A stretch of 64,000 nt of DNA from Chryseobacterium sp. StRB126 (GCF_000829375.1 NZ_AP014624.1:1922001-1986000); one strand, 5' to 3'; shown: positions 24,888 through 34,973, numbered from the stretch's first letter. Program-made: numbers and translations. The notes: generated from the sequence alone by a model not told the origin.

Positions 24888-25796
24888 ATGGTAAATTTTG
24901 TTCTGATTGCAGTATGTATTATTGCAGGAATGGTATTCAAAGCAACAAAATCTATCCACCCGGATGCCCACAAGGGGATCAATACCTGGATTCTTTATCT
25001 TGCTCTACCGGCAGTTTCATTTAAATATCTGCCTAAAGTACAATGGACAACGGAAATGCTTTTTCCGATTGCAGCCACTTTTTTAATCTCTGTATTCTGC
25101 TTCTTTTATGTAATGTTTTACAGTAGAAGTCGGGGTTATTCAAGGCGTTCAAGAAGTACTCTTGAATTGGCAAGCGGTTACAGTAATACCTCTTTCATCG
25201 GATTTCCTTTGATTAGTGCTTTCTATGGTGAAGGTCTTCTGAGTATTGCGATTATATGTGACCAAACCATGTTTTTTGCTCTTTCAACATTAGGAATTAT
25301 TGCAGCAGTGAAAGGAGGAAGCAAATCTGGAAAAGCGAGTGCAGCATTTATTTTTAAGAGATTAATTACATTTCCCCCATTAATTGGTTGTATTTCTGCC
25401 CTGGTGCTGTCTCAATTCATAGATTTAACTTTTGCAGAACCTCTTTTTGATAAATTAGCCGCTACGGTAAGCCCATTAGCTTTATTTTCGGTAGGTTTAC
25501 AATTGAAGTTCAACGGTTGGAAAAAACTGATTCCTCAAATGTCAGCTTCTATGTTGTATAAACTGATTCTGGCTCCGGCTATCGTTTTGGGAATGGCTCT
25601 ATTGTTGGGAATAAAAGGAGATGTTGCAAAAATTACCGTTTTTGAAGCAGCAATGCCTACCTTGGTAACATCCAGTATTATTGCTGAGCAGTTCAGGCTG
25701 AATACAAAACTCACCAACCTGATTATAGGAGTCAGTATTATTGTAGGATTTTTCACCTCTGCTTTTTGGTATGAAATAACCCAGCTTCTTTTTTGA
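24888..25796 (+). CDS. AEC (auxin efflux carrier) family transporter
   Basis: 302 residues with about ten hydrophobic segments in two halves. Typical AEC features are NTWILYLALPAVSFKYL near residue 35, SGYSNTSFIGFPLISAFYG near 97-115 (the conserved N-x-x-F-x-G-x-P motif) and LAATVSPLALFSVGLQL near 193. Bacterial members are thought to move small organic acids such as malate, but the substrate cannot be predicted. Confidence 0.88.
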   Translation: MVNFVLIAVCIIAGMVFKATKSIHPDAHKGINTWILYLALPAVSFKYLPKVQWTTEMLFPIAATFLISVFCFFYVMFYSRSRGYSRRSRSTLELASGYSNTSFIGFPLISAFYGEGLLSIAIICDQTMFFALSTLGIIAAVKGGSKSGKASAAFIFKRLITFPPLIGCISALVLSQFIDLTFAEPLFDKLAATVSPLALFSVGLQLKFNGWKKLIPQMSASMLYKLILAPAIVLGMALLLGIKGDVAKITVFEAAMPTLVTSSIIAEQFRLNTKLTNLIIGVSIIVGFFTSAFWYEITQLLF

Positions 25797-25803
25797 TAAA
25801 TAA

Positions 25804-25825
25804 AGGTGAACAAAAATGTTCACCT
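25804..25825. terminator. Stem-loop between convergent genes
   Basis: AGGTGAACA and TGTTCACCT form a perfect 9-bp stem around a 4-base loop, between the AEC gene and the convergent lipoprotein gene. The T-tracts are broken, so termination is likely but not certain. Confidence 0.6.
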
Positions 25826-25838
25826 CTGTATGTTTATT

Positions 25839-26405
25839 TTATTTAGGGTCGTCAGGATTCCAACCTCCACCTACACATGAGACTTTATGAGCAAAATCAT
25901 AAGTATTCACTCCATTGTTGAATTCGTAATTAAATGTTTCTCCCGAGGCTAAGAAATATGTTGCACTGGTAATCGTTAGTCTAAAATTTCCTGTTTTTAT
26001 CTCAGTAAATTTTCCGCAAGGAACAAAACTTTCCAGCTGGCAAGCAGTATCTAATGTAGCCCATGTTTCTCCTTTAGGAATGATAACAATTGCCCAGGGA
26101 TTAGGTACGGATAAATAATTGCCATTTTGGTTTTTCTGTTGCAAAGTCAACTTAAATTGAATATCATATGGAGCAGGCTGAGAAATGTGTAATTGGACAT
26201 TCCTGTTATCCAGTAAAGAATTATAACAAACAGGAGTTATAGGATCCATATTTAAAGTTATGATTGTATTATTTGAAGTTGCTTTTTTTGCAATTTTTGA
26301 TAATGTTATATTGGAATGATTTTCTAAAGAAACATCTTCTGGTCCTTCATTATGACATGATGTAATCATAAATAAAAAGGATGATAGTAATATTAGTTTT
26401 TTCAT
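25839..26405 (-). CDS. Hypothetical lipoprotein
   Basis: 188 residues from the ATG at 26405, chosen because MKKLILLSSFLFMITSC is a standard lipoprotein signal (Cys17); the open frame extends 14 codons further without a signal-like start. The mature part is rich in beta strands with four further cysteines (PVCYN, TACQLESFVPCG, VSCVGGG). I do not recognise the family. It is convergent with the AEC gene and divergent from priA. Confidence 0.7.
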   Translation of the reverse strand: MKKLILLSSFLFMITSCHNEGPEDVSLENHSNITLSKIAKKATSNNTIITLNMDPITPVCYNSLLDNRNVQLHISQPAPYDIQFKLTLQQKNQNGNYLSVPNPWAIVIIPKGETWATLDTACQLESFVPCGKFTEIKTGNFRLTITSATYFLASGETFNYEFNNGVNTYDFAHKVSCVGGGWNPDDPK

Positions 26406-26536
26406 GAAATTATTTTTTTCACTAATTAAAGAAAAAATATAAAACAATCCAAGGTTGAGTAAGAATAAGAATGAAATGAGATATTATTTTGCAGTTCTCT
26501 CAAGAAACATTTAATTTTACACCTTAAATATTTCCC

Positions 26537-28984
26537 TTGCAGTACGCTCAAATTGTTTTACCACTAAATTTAAAAGGATCCTTTACCTATAAGGTTCCGG
26601 AAGAACTGATGCCTCAAATTCAATTGGGAATGCGGGTTCTGGTACCATTTGGCGGGAAAAAGATCTATACAGGAATCATTTTTGAACTTCATGATAATGC
26701 TCCGGATAACTTTGTGGCGAAGGATATTATCAGTATTTTGGATGAAAAGCCAATACTTCCTGAAGAACAGATCCGTTTCTGGAACTGGCTTTCCGATTAT
26801 TATCTGTGTAATCTCGGAGAAATCTACAGACTGGCTTTTCCATCTTCCTTAAAACTGGAGAGTGAAACGTATTTAAAATTAAAACCTGGTGTAGTTGTTG
26901 ACTTTGAAAATCTGGATGTCAACGAAATGTATCTTATTCAGGCATTGGAAGTGAGGCAACTTGTTAATTTAACAGACATTGAAGCCTTTATTCCAAAGAA
27001 GGAAATTATCAAAACCATCAATTCGCTGATTGATCTTCAGTATATTGAGATTGATGAGAAAATTGCAGAGAAATATAAGGCTAAAGAAGTGGCCTATGTA
27101 AGAATTAATGGTGATGTTTTAAACAATCAGAACCTTACAGAAATTCTTTTAAAATTAAATAAAGCCCCTAAGCAAAAAGATCTGTTTCTTCTTATTCTGG
27201 AGAAGCAGACTGAAAAACCTGATCTTAATATAAAAAAAGCAGAGCTGTTTGAAGACGGTTATTTTGGAAGTTCTCATTTCAAAGCACTGGCAGACAAAGG
27301 CCTTGTTGAGGAATATTATATGCAGAAAGACAGGATTGAAAGTTATGAAGGAGAAATTGAAGAGGTCGAAGAACTTTCTGAAGAACAAAAAACTGCAAAA
27401 TCTGAGATAGATGAAGCCTTTGAAGAAGGAAAAAATGTTCTGCTTCACGGAGTAACATCGTCTGGGAAAACCCATATCTATTTAGAAAAGATCGAAGAAT
27501 GCATTAGAGAAGGGAAGAATGTTCTGTTTTTGCTTCCTGAAATTTCACTGACGAAGCAGATTACCCAAAGACTGGAAAAGAAATATGGCAGACAATTAGG
27601 GTTTTATCATCAGAAACTGACTGATTTTGAACGGGTAGAAGTATGGAGGAGAATTAAACAAAATGATATCCGTATCCTTGTAGGCACGAGAAACGCCTTA
27701 TTTCTGCCGTATCAGAATCTGGGATTGCTTGTTGTAGATGAAGAGCACGATTCTGCCTATAAACCAAGAGAAGTTTCACCTTATTTTAATGCTAAAGATG
27801 CAGCTCTCATTTTGGGCGGGTTATATAGTGCAGGAGTCATACTAGGCTCTGCAACCCCTTCTGTTGAAAGTTATTACAGAGCCAGAAAAGATAAAATGAA
27901 ATACATTTTCCTAAATGAAAGATTTGGAAATGTAAATCTTCCTGAATATGAGCTCATTAATTTCAAAGAAGCTCAGGAATCTAAAAATGTATCCGGAAAT
28001 TTTTCCTCAAGACTTATTGATGCGATCAAGCATACCATTGATGAAAAGAATCAGGCTATCGTTCTTCATAACAGACGTGGTTATGCCAATGTTATAGAGT
28101 GTGAAACCTGTGGTTATGTAAATTACTGTTCCAATTGTGATGTGGTAATGACGTATCACAAAGCTGCTAATGAAATGAAATGCCACTACTGTGGACAAAG
28201 AGCTTCAAAACCGAGAACCTGCCCGAAATGTAATTCAGAAAACCTGAATGAAAGAGGAGTAGGAGTAGAGCAGATTCATGAGGAAGTTTCTAAGCTGTTT
28301 CCGGAAAATGAGGTGGACAGAATGGATGTAGATTCTATGCGCAAGAAATTCGCCTACGAAAAGCTGTATGAAAAGATTGAAGATGGGGAAACCGATATTG
28401 TGGTTGGAACTCAGATGATTTCCAAAGGGCTTGATTTTGACCATATAGAATTGGTAGCCATTCCCAAAGCTGATTCCTTATTATATGTGCAGGATTTTAG
28501 AGCCGAAGAACGAGCCTATCAGTTGATTACACAGGTTGCCGGAAGAGCGGGAAGAGTTTCTGGAAAGGGTAAAATCCTGATCCAGACCTATAATCCTGAT
28601 CATTCTGTTTTCCAGTTGATTAAAATGAACAATCCTGCGAAGATCTATAAATATATCCTTACTGAACGGCAGAAATTCCACTATCCGCCATTTACCAAGC
28701 TGATTATGATTGAACTGAAACACAGAAGAGATGATAAGGTAGACCGGGCCTCTCAGTTTTTAGGTTCAATCCTGAGAAAATATCTTCCTGAAGAATGTAT
28801 TTTAGGTCCGGAAAGAGCTCAGATTGCCAGGTTGAATAACTTATATCAGTTTCAGATTTTACTGAAATTACCACGTGGGAAAAACTATGAGAAGTTTAAA
28901 AGCATGGTATTGATAAGTTTGAAAGAATTTGATGAAATTACTGCTTATCAAAGCATTAAAAAGGATGTTATTGTTGATTTTTAA
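26537..28984 (+). CDS. priA: Primosomal protein N' (PriA), replication restart helicase
   Basis: 815 residues. N-terminal 3' DNA-binding domain (AQIVLPLNLKGSFTYKVPEEL), winged helix (about 120-190), superfamily 2 helicase with Walker A GVTSSGKTH, Walker B VVDEEHDSAY and GSATPS, and eight zinc-binding cysteines in CETCGYVNYCSNC and CHYCGQ...CPKC. PriA restarts stalled replication forks. An in-frame stop at 26525-26527 leaves TTG at 26537 as the only start that keeps the conserved N-terminus; no ATG is available. TAATTTTA at 26514-26521 is a one-mismatch -7 box giving a very short leader. Confidence 0.93.
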   Translation: MQYAQIVLPLNLKGSFTYKVPEELMPQIQLGMRVLVPFGGKKIYTGIIFELHDNAPDNFVAKDIISILDEKPILPEEQIRFWNWLSDYYLCNLGEIYRLAFPSSLKLESETYLKLKPGVVVDFENLDVNEMYLIQALEVRQLVNLTDIEAFIPKKEIIKTINSLIDLQYIEIDEKIAEKYKAKEVAYVRINGDVLNNQNLTEILLKLNKAPKQKDLFLLILEKQTEKPDLNIKKAELFEDGYFGSSHFKALADKGLVEEYYMQKDRIESYEGEIEEVEELSEEQKTAKSEIDEAFEEGKNVLLHGVTSSGKTHIYLEKIEECIREGKNVLFLLPEISLTKQITQRLEKKYGRQLGFYHQKLTDFERVEVWRRIKQNDIRILVGTRNALFLPYQNLGLLVVDEEHDSAYKPREVSPYFNAKDAALILGGLYSAGVILGSATPSVESYYRARKDKMKYIFLNERFGNVNLPEYELINFKEAQESKNVSGNFSSRLIDAIKHTIDEKNQAIVLHNRRGYANVIECETCGYVNYCSNCDVVMTYHKAANEMKCHYCGQRASKPRTCPKCNSENLNERGVGVEQIHEEVSKLFPENEVDRMDVDSMRKKFAYEKLYEKIEDGETDIVVGTQMISKGLDFDHIELVAIPKADSLLYVQDFRAEERAYQLITQVAGRAGRVSGKGKILIQTYNPDHSVFQLIKMNNPAKIYKYILTERQKFHYPPFTKLIMIELKHRRDDKVDRASQFLGSILRKYLPEECILGPERAQIARLNNLYQFQILLKLPRGKNYEKFKSMVLISLKEFDEITAYQSIKKDVIVDF

Positions 28985-29049
28985 CAATTTTTAACAAACT
29001 TTACAGTCTTTTATAAGACGTCTGTGGTCCGTTATATAACAATAATTTC

Positions 29050-29057
29050 TACTTTTG
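29050..29057 (+). promoter_or_regulatory. -7 box for the dacB-like gene
   Basis: TACTTTTG, exact TAnnTTTG match, 87 bases before the ATG, so the leader would be unusually long for this window. Confidence 0.5.
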
Positions 29058-29144
29058 ATCGTTGATTAAGTGTTTGGCTTTTTTATTGAATGATTTAACT
29101 TATCATTTTCTACAGGCTCAAACTATAGAACAAAAAAAGGATAG

Positions 29145-30614
29145 ATGGTAAAATTCAGAAAATATATTTCAAGTGCAGCGGTGTTGGCTTCCGGTCTTTT
29201 CCTGGCTCAATCTACCGTTTCTACTGTTCTTTACTCTCAGAATTACGACAATCAGAAAAACAGCTTAAACCTTCCGTCGCCCGTAAGTTCGATGGTAGAG
29301 AGAAGCGTATTGTCGGCTAAAGAACTTGTAGACATTAATGTAAATACAATGATGGCGGATCCTGTGCTGAAAAATGCAAACTGGGGATTCGTGGTGTATG
29401 ATCCGAAAACAAAGAAGGTGATCTCTTCTTATAATGAGAGCTCTCCGCTGGTTCCGGCTTCTACTACAAAATTGCTGACTACAGAAACAGCATTAAATCT
29501 GCTAGGGGAGAACTACCGTTGGCTTACTCAGTTAGAGTATGCAGGAACAATAGATGAAAACGGAACATTAAACGGAAACCTTTATGTAGTAGGAAGTGGA
29601 GATCCATCCCTGGGAACAAATAAAGCAGGAGCAGGATCTTACAGAGACATTATTTCAGATTTCATAGGTGGACTTTCACGTGAGGGAATCAGAAAGGTAA
29701 ATGGTGATATTATCATTCAGACAGCGCTTTTCAAAGGCAATATTGCAATGCTTCCGGAAAATGTTGTATGGTTGGAAAACAATAATTACTATCTGCCTGC
29801 AGGAACTACACGCGCAATTAATCCGGCTAATGAAAAACTGATCGTAAAGAAATCCGGTTTCTCTACAGAAAAGAAATTTTTCTACGTTTCACCCTATGCT
29901 CATCAGATGGTATATGCTGAAAAGTATGACGGTGATGGGGTCTTAACAACAAAACTTCCGGATGCACCCGCTTACCTGGCAAATTCTTTCAGAACTACCC
30001 TGGTAAAAAGCGGAATTCCTGTTACCGGAAAAGTATTCGCAAAAATGACGGATCCAGCTCCGGAGAACAGAAAAACGATCTCTGCTTACAAATCTCCAAC
30101 ATTGGGTGATATTGTGTATTATACCAATCAGCATAGTGATAATTCTTTAGCAGAAGCTTTATTAAGAACAGTTGGATTCCAGAAACTGGGAGATCAGACT
30201 TCAGAATCTGGAAGAGTAGTAGTAACAGATCACTTAAAGGATGCCGGTTTTGATATGTTGGGTCTTACTTATATGGATGGAAGCGGACTTTCAAGAAGCA
30301 ATAATGTGACTCCAATTTCTCAGGTGAAGTTTTTAACTTCTTTAATGGATGAAAAATATTACAGATCTTATTTAACATCTTTACCCATTGGCGGGCAGTC
30401 CGGAACATTGAAAAGAATGTTCCTTGGAACAGGAAACGGACAAGTTTTTGCGAAAACAGGAACTTTAAATAAAGTGAAAACATTGGCCGGTTATCTGAAA
30501 ACAAATTCCGGTAAAACCTTAGTTTTCTCTCTGATGGTGAATAACTATTCAGGATCAGTAGATATGGTGAAAAAAAGAATGGAAAAGATTCTTGAGCCGG
30601 CCCTGGATCTTTAG
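29145..30614 (+). CDS. dacB: D-alanyl-D-alanine carboxypeptidase/endopeptidase (PBP4 type)
   Basis: 489 residues, peptidase S13. Signal peptide (about 1-21); SxxK motif with Ser106 and Lys109 (ASTTKL), SxN in HSDNSLAE and KTG in FAKTGTLN. A domain insert between SxxK and SxN is typical of PBP4/DacB. It trims D-Ala from peptidoglycan stem peptides and cuts cross-bridges in the periplasm. A terminator follows the stop. Confidence 0.92.
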   Translation: MVKFRKYISSAAVLASGLFLAQSTVSTVLYSQNYDNQKNSLNLPSPVSSMVERSVLSAKELVDINVNTMMADPVLKNANWGFVVYDPKTKKVISSYNESSPLVPASTTKLLTTETALNLLGENYRWLTQLEYAGTIDENGTLNGNLYVVGSGDPSLGTNKAGAGSYRDIISDFIGGLSREGIRKVNGDIIIQTALFKGNIAMLPENVVWLENNNYYLPAGTTRAINPANEKLIVKKSGFSTEKKFFYVSPYAHQMVYAEKYDGDGVLTTKLPDAPAYLANSFRTTLVKSGIPVTGKVFAKMTDPAPENRKTISAYKSPTLGDIVYYTNQHSDNSLAEALLRTVGFQKLGDQTSESGRVVVTDHLKDAGFDMLGLTYMDGSGLSRSNNVTPISQVKFLTSLMDEKYYRSYLTSLPIGGQSGTLKRMFLGTGNGQVFAKTGTLNKVKTLAGYLKTNSGKTLVFSLMVNNYSGSVDMVKKRMEKILEPALDL

Positions 30615-30638
30615 AAGCAGTTTATTTTATATATTATA

Positions 30639-30673
30639 AAAACCTTTTAATCAATGATTAAGAGGTTTTTTTT
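30639..30673 (+). terminator. Terminator of the dacB-like gene
   Basis: AAACCTTTTAATC pairs with GATTAAGAGGTTT with one G-T pair; eight T follow. Confidence 0.85.
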
Positions 30674-30680
30674 ATATTTG
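30673..30680 (+). promoter_or_regulatory. -7 box for the M1 peptidase gene
   Basis: TATATTTG, exact TAnnTTTG match, 21 bases before the ATG at 30702. It lies downstream of an in-frame ATG at 30654, which is inside the terminator and therefore not the start. Confidence 0.6.
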
Positions 30681-30701
30681 GAATCTACAATATTTCTGAG
30701 T

Positions 30702-32633
30702 ATGAGAAAATTATATCTTCTGATGTTGAGCTTTTTGATGGTTCAACAGTTTTATGGCCAAAAAGAGCATCAACATGCTGAAATGAAAGGATTGGCTGAA
30801 AAGGAAATGAAATCTTTCACCCAAAAAATGGGTGCTGGCAACGTAAACCTCAATACCCTGAATTATGATCTGCAATATCAGAGGATGGATTTAAATATTG
30901 ATCCTGCTGTTTACTATATTTCCGGATCTGTGACTTCGCATTTCAAACCCAATCAGAGTATGGGAAGCATTTATTTTGATTTTACCAATATTCTGGCAGT
31001 TTCCCAGGTGCAATACCATGGAAACAATATTCCGTTTCAGCAGCTTTCTTCCCAGGAGATCAAAATAGATTTTCCGGCTTCTCTACCGGCTAATGTTTTG
31101 GATTCATTAACGATTCATTATTCAGGAGCTCCGGCAAATAACACTGTTATGGTTGGAAATCAGGCATCCAATCCAATACCTGTTTTTTCTACTTTAAATG
31201 AACCTTACGGTGCTCAGGATTGGTTTCCTACCAAGCAAAGTTTAAATGATAAGATTGATAGATTTGATTTTAAAATTACTACTCCTTCTCAATATAGTGT
31301 AGCGTCCAATGGAAAACTGATGTCGGAAATTATTACACCAGCTACCGGGAAGAAGCTAACCTTCTGGAGAACAATGTATCCTACGGCAGCCTATCTTATT
31401 GCTTTGTCTATTACAAATTTTGCTAAGCAGAACACAACTATTGGAAATCCACCTTTTCCCTTTGTTAATTATATTTATCCTGCAACAGCCGGAAATCCGG
31501 AATTGATGTCCAATATTGAATGGACCAAACAGATCATGGATGTTTTTGAAACCTATTTTGGCCCTTATCCTTTCCGCAATGAGAAATACGGACATATGGA
31601 ATATATTAATGGCGGCGGGATGGAGCATCAGACAATGTCCTCTATGATTGGCTGGCCTAAATATCTTATTGCCCACGAGCTTGCCCACCAATGGTTTGGC
31701 GATAAAGTAACCTGTGGAAAATGGAATGATATATGGCTGAATGAAGGCTTTGCCCATTTTGGAGAGTATGTTGCCAATGAAAAACTGATTATGACCCATG
31801 ATGAGTTTATGAATTATCTGAAAGGCCGGATTGATTATATTACCAATAATGCAGGAGGCGCAGTCTATGTTCCGGATGCGCAGCTTAATAATATAAACCG
31901 AATTTTTGACAGCAGACTAACGTATACTAAAGGAGGCTATGCTTTAAGAATGCTAAAGTGGATCTTAGGTGACAATACCTTTTATCAAGCACTAAAAGAT
32001 TATCATGAAAGACCGGCGCTGGCTTACAATTATGTGACTACAGCAGATTTTAAAGCTTCTTTACTTCAATCAACAGGAAAAGATTTCACAGAATTTTTTA
32101 ATGATTGGATTTATGGTGAAGGATACCCAACTTATACAATCAAATGGAAACAAACAGGGAGCCAGTTGGCATTTAAAGTTTCCCAGATCCAAAGCAGTCC
32201 TACAGTAAGCTTTTTCGAAATGCCTTTACCAGTAAAAGTAACTGGAACTAGCGGAGAAATTGCTTATTTAGTGTTTGATAATACTTTCAATAACCAGTAT
32301 TTTATTGAAAATATATCATTTCCAATAGCGAGTGTTCAGTTTAATTACGAATACCAGATGGTGGAAAAGAATTCTACCGTGGTTCAGGATAATACTTTAA
32401 GTGTATCTTCTGTAGAAAAGGATGATTTTGGTTTATATCCTAATCCAGCCAAAAATGAACTTTATCTTAAAGGTATTGAAAAAGAAACAGCATATTCTAT
32501 TCATGGGATTGATGGCAAGCTGATAATAAAATCAATATTCAAACCAGGAAAAGCGATACAGATTGGAGAACTGGTTCCCGGAGCCTATATTATTACAGTG
32601 AATGAAAGACATATTAAATTTATTAAACATTAG
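30702..32633 (+). CDS. M1-family metallopeptidase with T9SS sorting domain
   Basis: 643 residues from 30702. Signal peptide (RKLYLLMLSFLMVQQFYGQ), M1 N-terminal beta domain (about 30-215), the GGMEHQ exopeptidase motif and the zinc site HELAHQWFGD with His325, Glu326 and His329 and the third ligand in NEGFAHFGE. The last 75 residues are a type A T9SS C-terminal domain (LYPNPAKNELYL ... GAYIITVN), so the enzyme should be exported through the type IX secretion system and removed or anchored at the surface. It releases N-terminal amino acids from peptides. Confidence 0.92.
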   Translation: MRKLYLLMLSFLMVQQFYGQKEHQHAEMKGLAEKEMKSFTQKMGAGNVNLNTLNYDLQYQRMDLNIDPAVYYISGSVTSHFKPNQSMGSIYFDFTNILAVSQVQYHGNNIPFQQLSSQEIKIDFPASLPANVLDSLTIHYSGAPANNTVMVGNQASNPIPVFSTLNEPYGAQDWFPTKQSLNDKIDRFDFKITTPSQYSVASNGKLMSEIITPATGKKLTFWRTMYPTAAYLIALSITNFAKQNTTIGNPPFPFVNYIYPATAGNPELMSNIEWTKQIMDVFETYFGPYPFRNEKYGHMEYINGGGMEHQTMSSMIGWPKYLIAHELAHQWFGDKVTCGKWNDIWLNEGFAHFGEYVANEKLIMTHDEFMNYLKGRIDYITNNAGGAVYVPDAQLNNINRIFDSRLTYTKGGYALRMLKWILGDNTFYQALKDYHERPALAYNYVTTADFKASLLQSTGKDFTEFFNDWIYGEGYPTYTIKWKQTGSQLAFKVSQIQSSPTVSFFEMPLPVKVTGTSGEIAYLVFDNTFNNQYFIENISFPIASVQFNYEYQMVEKNSTVVQDNTLSVSSVEKDDFGLYPNPAKNELYLKGIEKETAYSIHGIDGKLIIKSIFKPGKAIQIGELVPGAYIITVNERHIKFIKH

Positions 32634-32651
32634 GCGGGACAAACAAAATAT

Positions 32652-32680
32652 AAAAAGCTTTCAAATCTGAAAGCTTTTTT
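32652..32680. terminator. Bidirectional terminator
   Basis: AAAAAGCTTTCA pairs with TGAAAGCTTTTT around AATC, between the convergent M1 peptidase and cupin genes. It overlaps the last codons of the cupin gene. Confidence 0.85.
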
Positions 32681-33539
32681 GCTTCTTAAAAGCTACTGTA
32701 CCTCTTCTTTTAGCTGCTTTTGCTTTGTATCTGAACCATTTTTCTTTAAATATATTCCGCATGATATTATCAAAATTTCTTGTAATAACCAGGTTCTTAA
32801 AACCACGCCATTTTTCAAGAAAACTTGATGGCAACGCCCTGACAGATACAGAATATCCGCCGGTTTCATATTGGATGTAATGCCACCATCCGGAGGGTAT
32901 ATAAAGCGTTTCACCAGGGTGAAGGACGGCTTCATAGCCATTTAAATAAAGTAAGCCTGGGTATTGTCTGTAATCCGGCGTCTTTAGATTAGGTAAGCTA
33001 TGAAAATTATAGGGTAATTTGTACATCAGATCAGATTGTTCCCAAGGAAATAACCAGATTCGCTTAATTCCTTCAAATTGGGTGATGAAAACATGAGACA
33101 TGTCAATATCAATATGATTTCGGGTTGCAGAACCCTCACCACCGAAGAACATAAAAGGCAGCCATTTTAATATTTTACCATTGGTAACATCATTGTAAAT
33201 AATGTCATTTTTAAGTTCAGGCTTTATACTCAACAGATTAAATAAGAACAGCCGATGCTCAGTAGGAGTGGAACTTATAAGATCAAGATAGTTGGAGAAA
33301 GTAGTCTGTGCAATGGGCTGGCTGGCCACCCTGTCCATAGAATCCATTTCGCTGCCATATATATCTACTTGTTGTTCTCCTGCTATTTCCTTGAAATATT
33401 CATAATTCCATTTTTGGAAAGCTGGGCTTTCAGGATCTACAAAGTCTTCTATAATGACAGGGATTTGAGGTTTCATATGGTTAGTTATAAAGTTTCTTGA
33501 AACGAGTTTCTTTGTTTTCTTTACCGGAATCAATTGCAT
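32661..33539 (-). CDS. Cupin-like (JmjC/Cupin_8) protein, probable Fe(II)/2-oxoglutarate oxygenase
   Basis: 292 residues. Cupin_8 fold of the JmjC-like group: IPVIIEDFVDPESPAFQKW at the start, the iron site His-x-Asp in NHIDIDMSH (about 138-146) and the distal histidine in YIPSGWWHYI. Basic C-terminus (RYKAKAAKRRGTVAFKKQ). Relatives hydroxylate proteins or small molecules; the substrate is unknown. The promoter has a perfect -7 box with a palindrome directly upstream that matches the one near the Rrf2 gene, so it may belong to an Rrf2-controlled regulon. Confidence 0.85.
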   Translation of the reverse strand: MQLIPVKKTKKLVSRNFITNHMKPQIPVIIEDFVDPESPAFQKWNYEYFKEIAGEQQVDIYGSEMDSMDRVASQPIAQTTFSNYLDLISSTPTEHRLFLFNLLSIKPELKNDIIYNDVTNGKILKWLPFMFFGGEGSATRNHIDIDMSHVFITQFEGIKRIWLFPWEQSDLMYKLPYNFHSLPNLKTPDYRQYPGLLYLNGYEAVLHPGETLYIPSGWWHYIQYETGGYSVSVRALPSSFLEKWRGFKNLVITRNFDNIMRNIFKEKWFRYKAKAAKRRGTVAFKKQKSFQI

Positions 33540-33555
33540 ATTCAGAAAATTTAAA

Positions 33556-33563
33556 CAAATATA
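33556..33563 (-). promoter_or_regulatory. -7 box for the cupin gene
   Basis: TATATTTG on the minus strand, exact match, 16 bases before the ATG. Confidence 0.6.
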
Positions 33564-33566
33564 AAT

Positions 33567-33593
33567 ATTATCCTACTAATTTAGTAGACTAAT
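33567..33593. promoter_or_regulatory. Palindromic operator shared with the Rrf2/TauE locus
   Basis: ATTA-TC-CTACTAA-T-TTAGTAG-AC-TAAT: a 7-1-7 core with matching outer arms. It begins 3 bases upstream of the cupin -7 box, over the -33 region, a repressor position. The same architecture appears at 43776-43802. Confidence 0.75.
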
Positions 33594-33697
33594 AATGTTA
33601 AAAAATAAACTTAAGATCAAATTTTAGAATTAAGCCTATAAAAGGTTTTATTTTACTGCCTTTTTAGTAAATTAGCACATCTAAAAAATTACTAAAA

Positions 33698-34894
33698 ATG
33701 ATTTCTGAAAAATACCTTCAACATTTACAGAACGAACTTCAAAATATTGAGAACGACGGACTTTACAAAAGAGAGAGAATCATCACTTCACAGCAAAGTG
33801 CAGAAATTGAAGCGAACGGAAAGAAGCTTTTGAACTTTTGTGCCAATAATTATCTTGGATTATCTAACAATCCAGAGGTTATGAAGGCTTCTCAGGATAT
33901 GATCCAGTCTCACGGGTATGGAATGTCATCTGTACGTTTCATCTGCGGAACACAGGATATCCACAAAGAATTAGAAAAAAAAATCGCTGATTTCTTAGGA
34001 CTGGAGGATACTATCCTTTATGCAGCAGCTTTTGATGCAAATGGGGGTGTTTTTGAACCTTTATTTACTGAAGAAGATGCTATTATTTCAGATGAATTGA
34101 ACCATGCTTCTATCATTGATGGAGTGCGTCTTTGTAAAGCGGCAAGATACCGTTATAAAAATAACAATATGGCTGATCTTGAAGCACAGTTGATTGCTGC
34201 TTCAGAAAAAAATCACCGTTTCAAAATTATTGTAACTGATGGAGTTTTCTCTATGGATGGTATTGTTGCAGACCTGAAAGGTGTTTGTGACCTTGCCGAT
34301 AAATATGATGCGCTGGTAATGGTTGACGATTCTCACGCAACCGGGTTTATCGGAAAAACAGGAAGGGGAACTCATGAGGCTAATGAAGTAATGGATAGAG
34401 TAGATATTATTACTTCTACGTTAGGAAAAGCTTTAGGAGGTGCTTTAGGAGGATTTACTTCCGGTAAAAAAGAGATCATCGATATGTTGAGACAACGTTC
34501 TCGTCCTTACTTATTCTCCAATTCATTAGCGCCAGGAATTGTAGGTGCTGCTTTGAAGGTGTTGGACATGATTTCTAATGATACTACACTTCGTGATAAA
34601 GTAATGGAAAATGCAGACTATTTCAGAACAGAAATGAAAGCGAAAGGTTTTGATATTCCTGATGGTGATGCTGCCATTGTTCCGGTAATGCTATATGATG
34701 CACCTCTTTCTCAGAAAATGGCTGAAAAGCTAATGGATGAAGGAATCTACGTAATCGGATTCTTCTATCCGGTAGTACCGAAAGGAAAAGCAAGAATCAG
34801 AGTTCAGTTATCTGCTGCTCATACAAAAGAACATTTAGATAAAGCTATTGCTGCTTTTGAAAAAGTAGGAAAAGAATTGGGAGTGATCTCTTAA
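33698..34894 (+). CDS. kbl: Glycine C-acetyltransferase (2-amino-3-ketobutyrate CoA ligase)
   Basis: 398 residues of the alpha-oxoamine synthase family (PLP fold type I). Visible are [16 protein letters not shown], the PLP region [18 protein letters not shown] and the Schiff-base lysine in [12 protein letters not shown]. It converts 2-amino-3-oxobutyrate and CoA to glycine and acetyl-CoA, the second step of threonine breakdown. The threonine dehydrogenase gene is not next to it. It is divergent from the cupin gene and ends in a strong terminator. Confidence 0.93.
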   Translation: MISEKYLQHLQNELQNIENDGLYKRERIITSQQSAEIEANGKKLLNFCANNYLGLSNNPEVMKASQDMIQSHGYGMSSVRFICGTQDIHKELEKKIADFLGLEDTILYAAAFDANGGVFEPLFTEEDAIISDELNHASIIDGVRLCKAARYRYKNNNMADLEAQLIAASEKNHRFKIIVTDGVFSMDGIVADLKGVCDLADKYDALVMVDDSHATGFIGKTGRGTHEANEVMDRVDIITSTLGKALGGALGGFTSGKKEIIDMLRQRSRPYLFSNSLAPGIVGAALKVLDMISNDTTLRDKVMENADYFRTEMKAKGFDIPDGDAAIVPVMLYDAPLSQKMAEKLMDEGIYVIGFFYPVVPKGKARIRVQLSAAHTKEHLDKAIAAFEKVGKELGVIS

Positions 34895-34927
34895 TTTTTG
34901 AGTTGAATAAGATCAATGAAATATAAT

Positions 34928-34973
34928 CTTCGGCTCGGGCGGCTTTGCCGCCCCGAGCCGAAGTATTTTTTTA
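34928..34973 (+). terminator. Strong intrinsic terminator of kbl
   Basis: CTTCGGCTCGGGCGGC pairs with GCCGCCCCGAGCCGAAG with a single bulge, followed by TATTTTTTT. By far the most GC-rich hairpin in the window. Confidence 0.9.

Noticed and set aside
29058..29144. Riboswitch in the long dacB leader
   Set aside because: No conserved riboswitch core or convincing stem could be seen.
30654..30701. Longer start for the M1 peptidase
   Set aside because: Lies in the dacB terminator and upstream of a perfect -7 box; the signal peptide begins at 30702.
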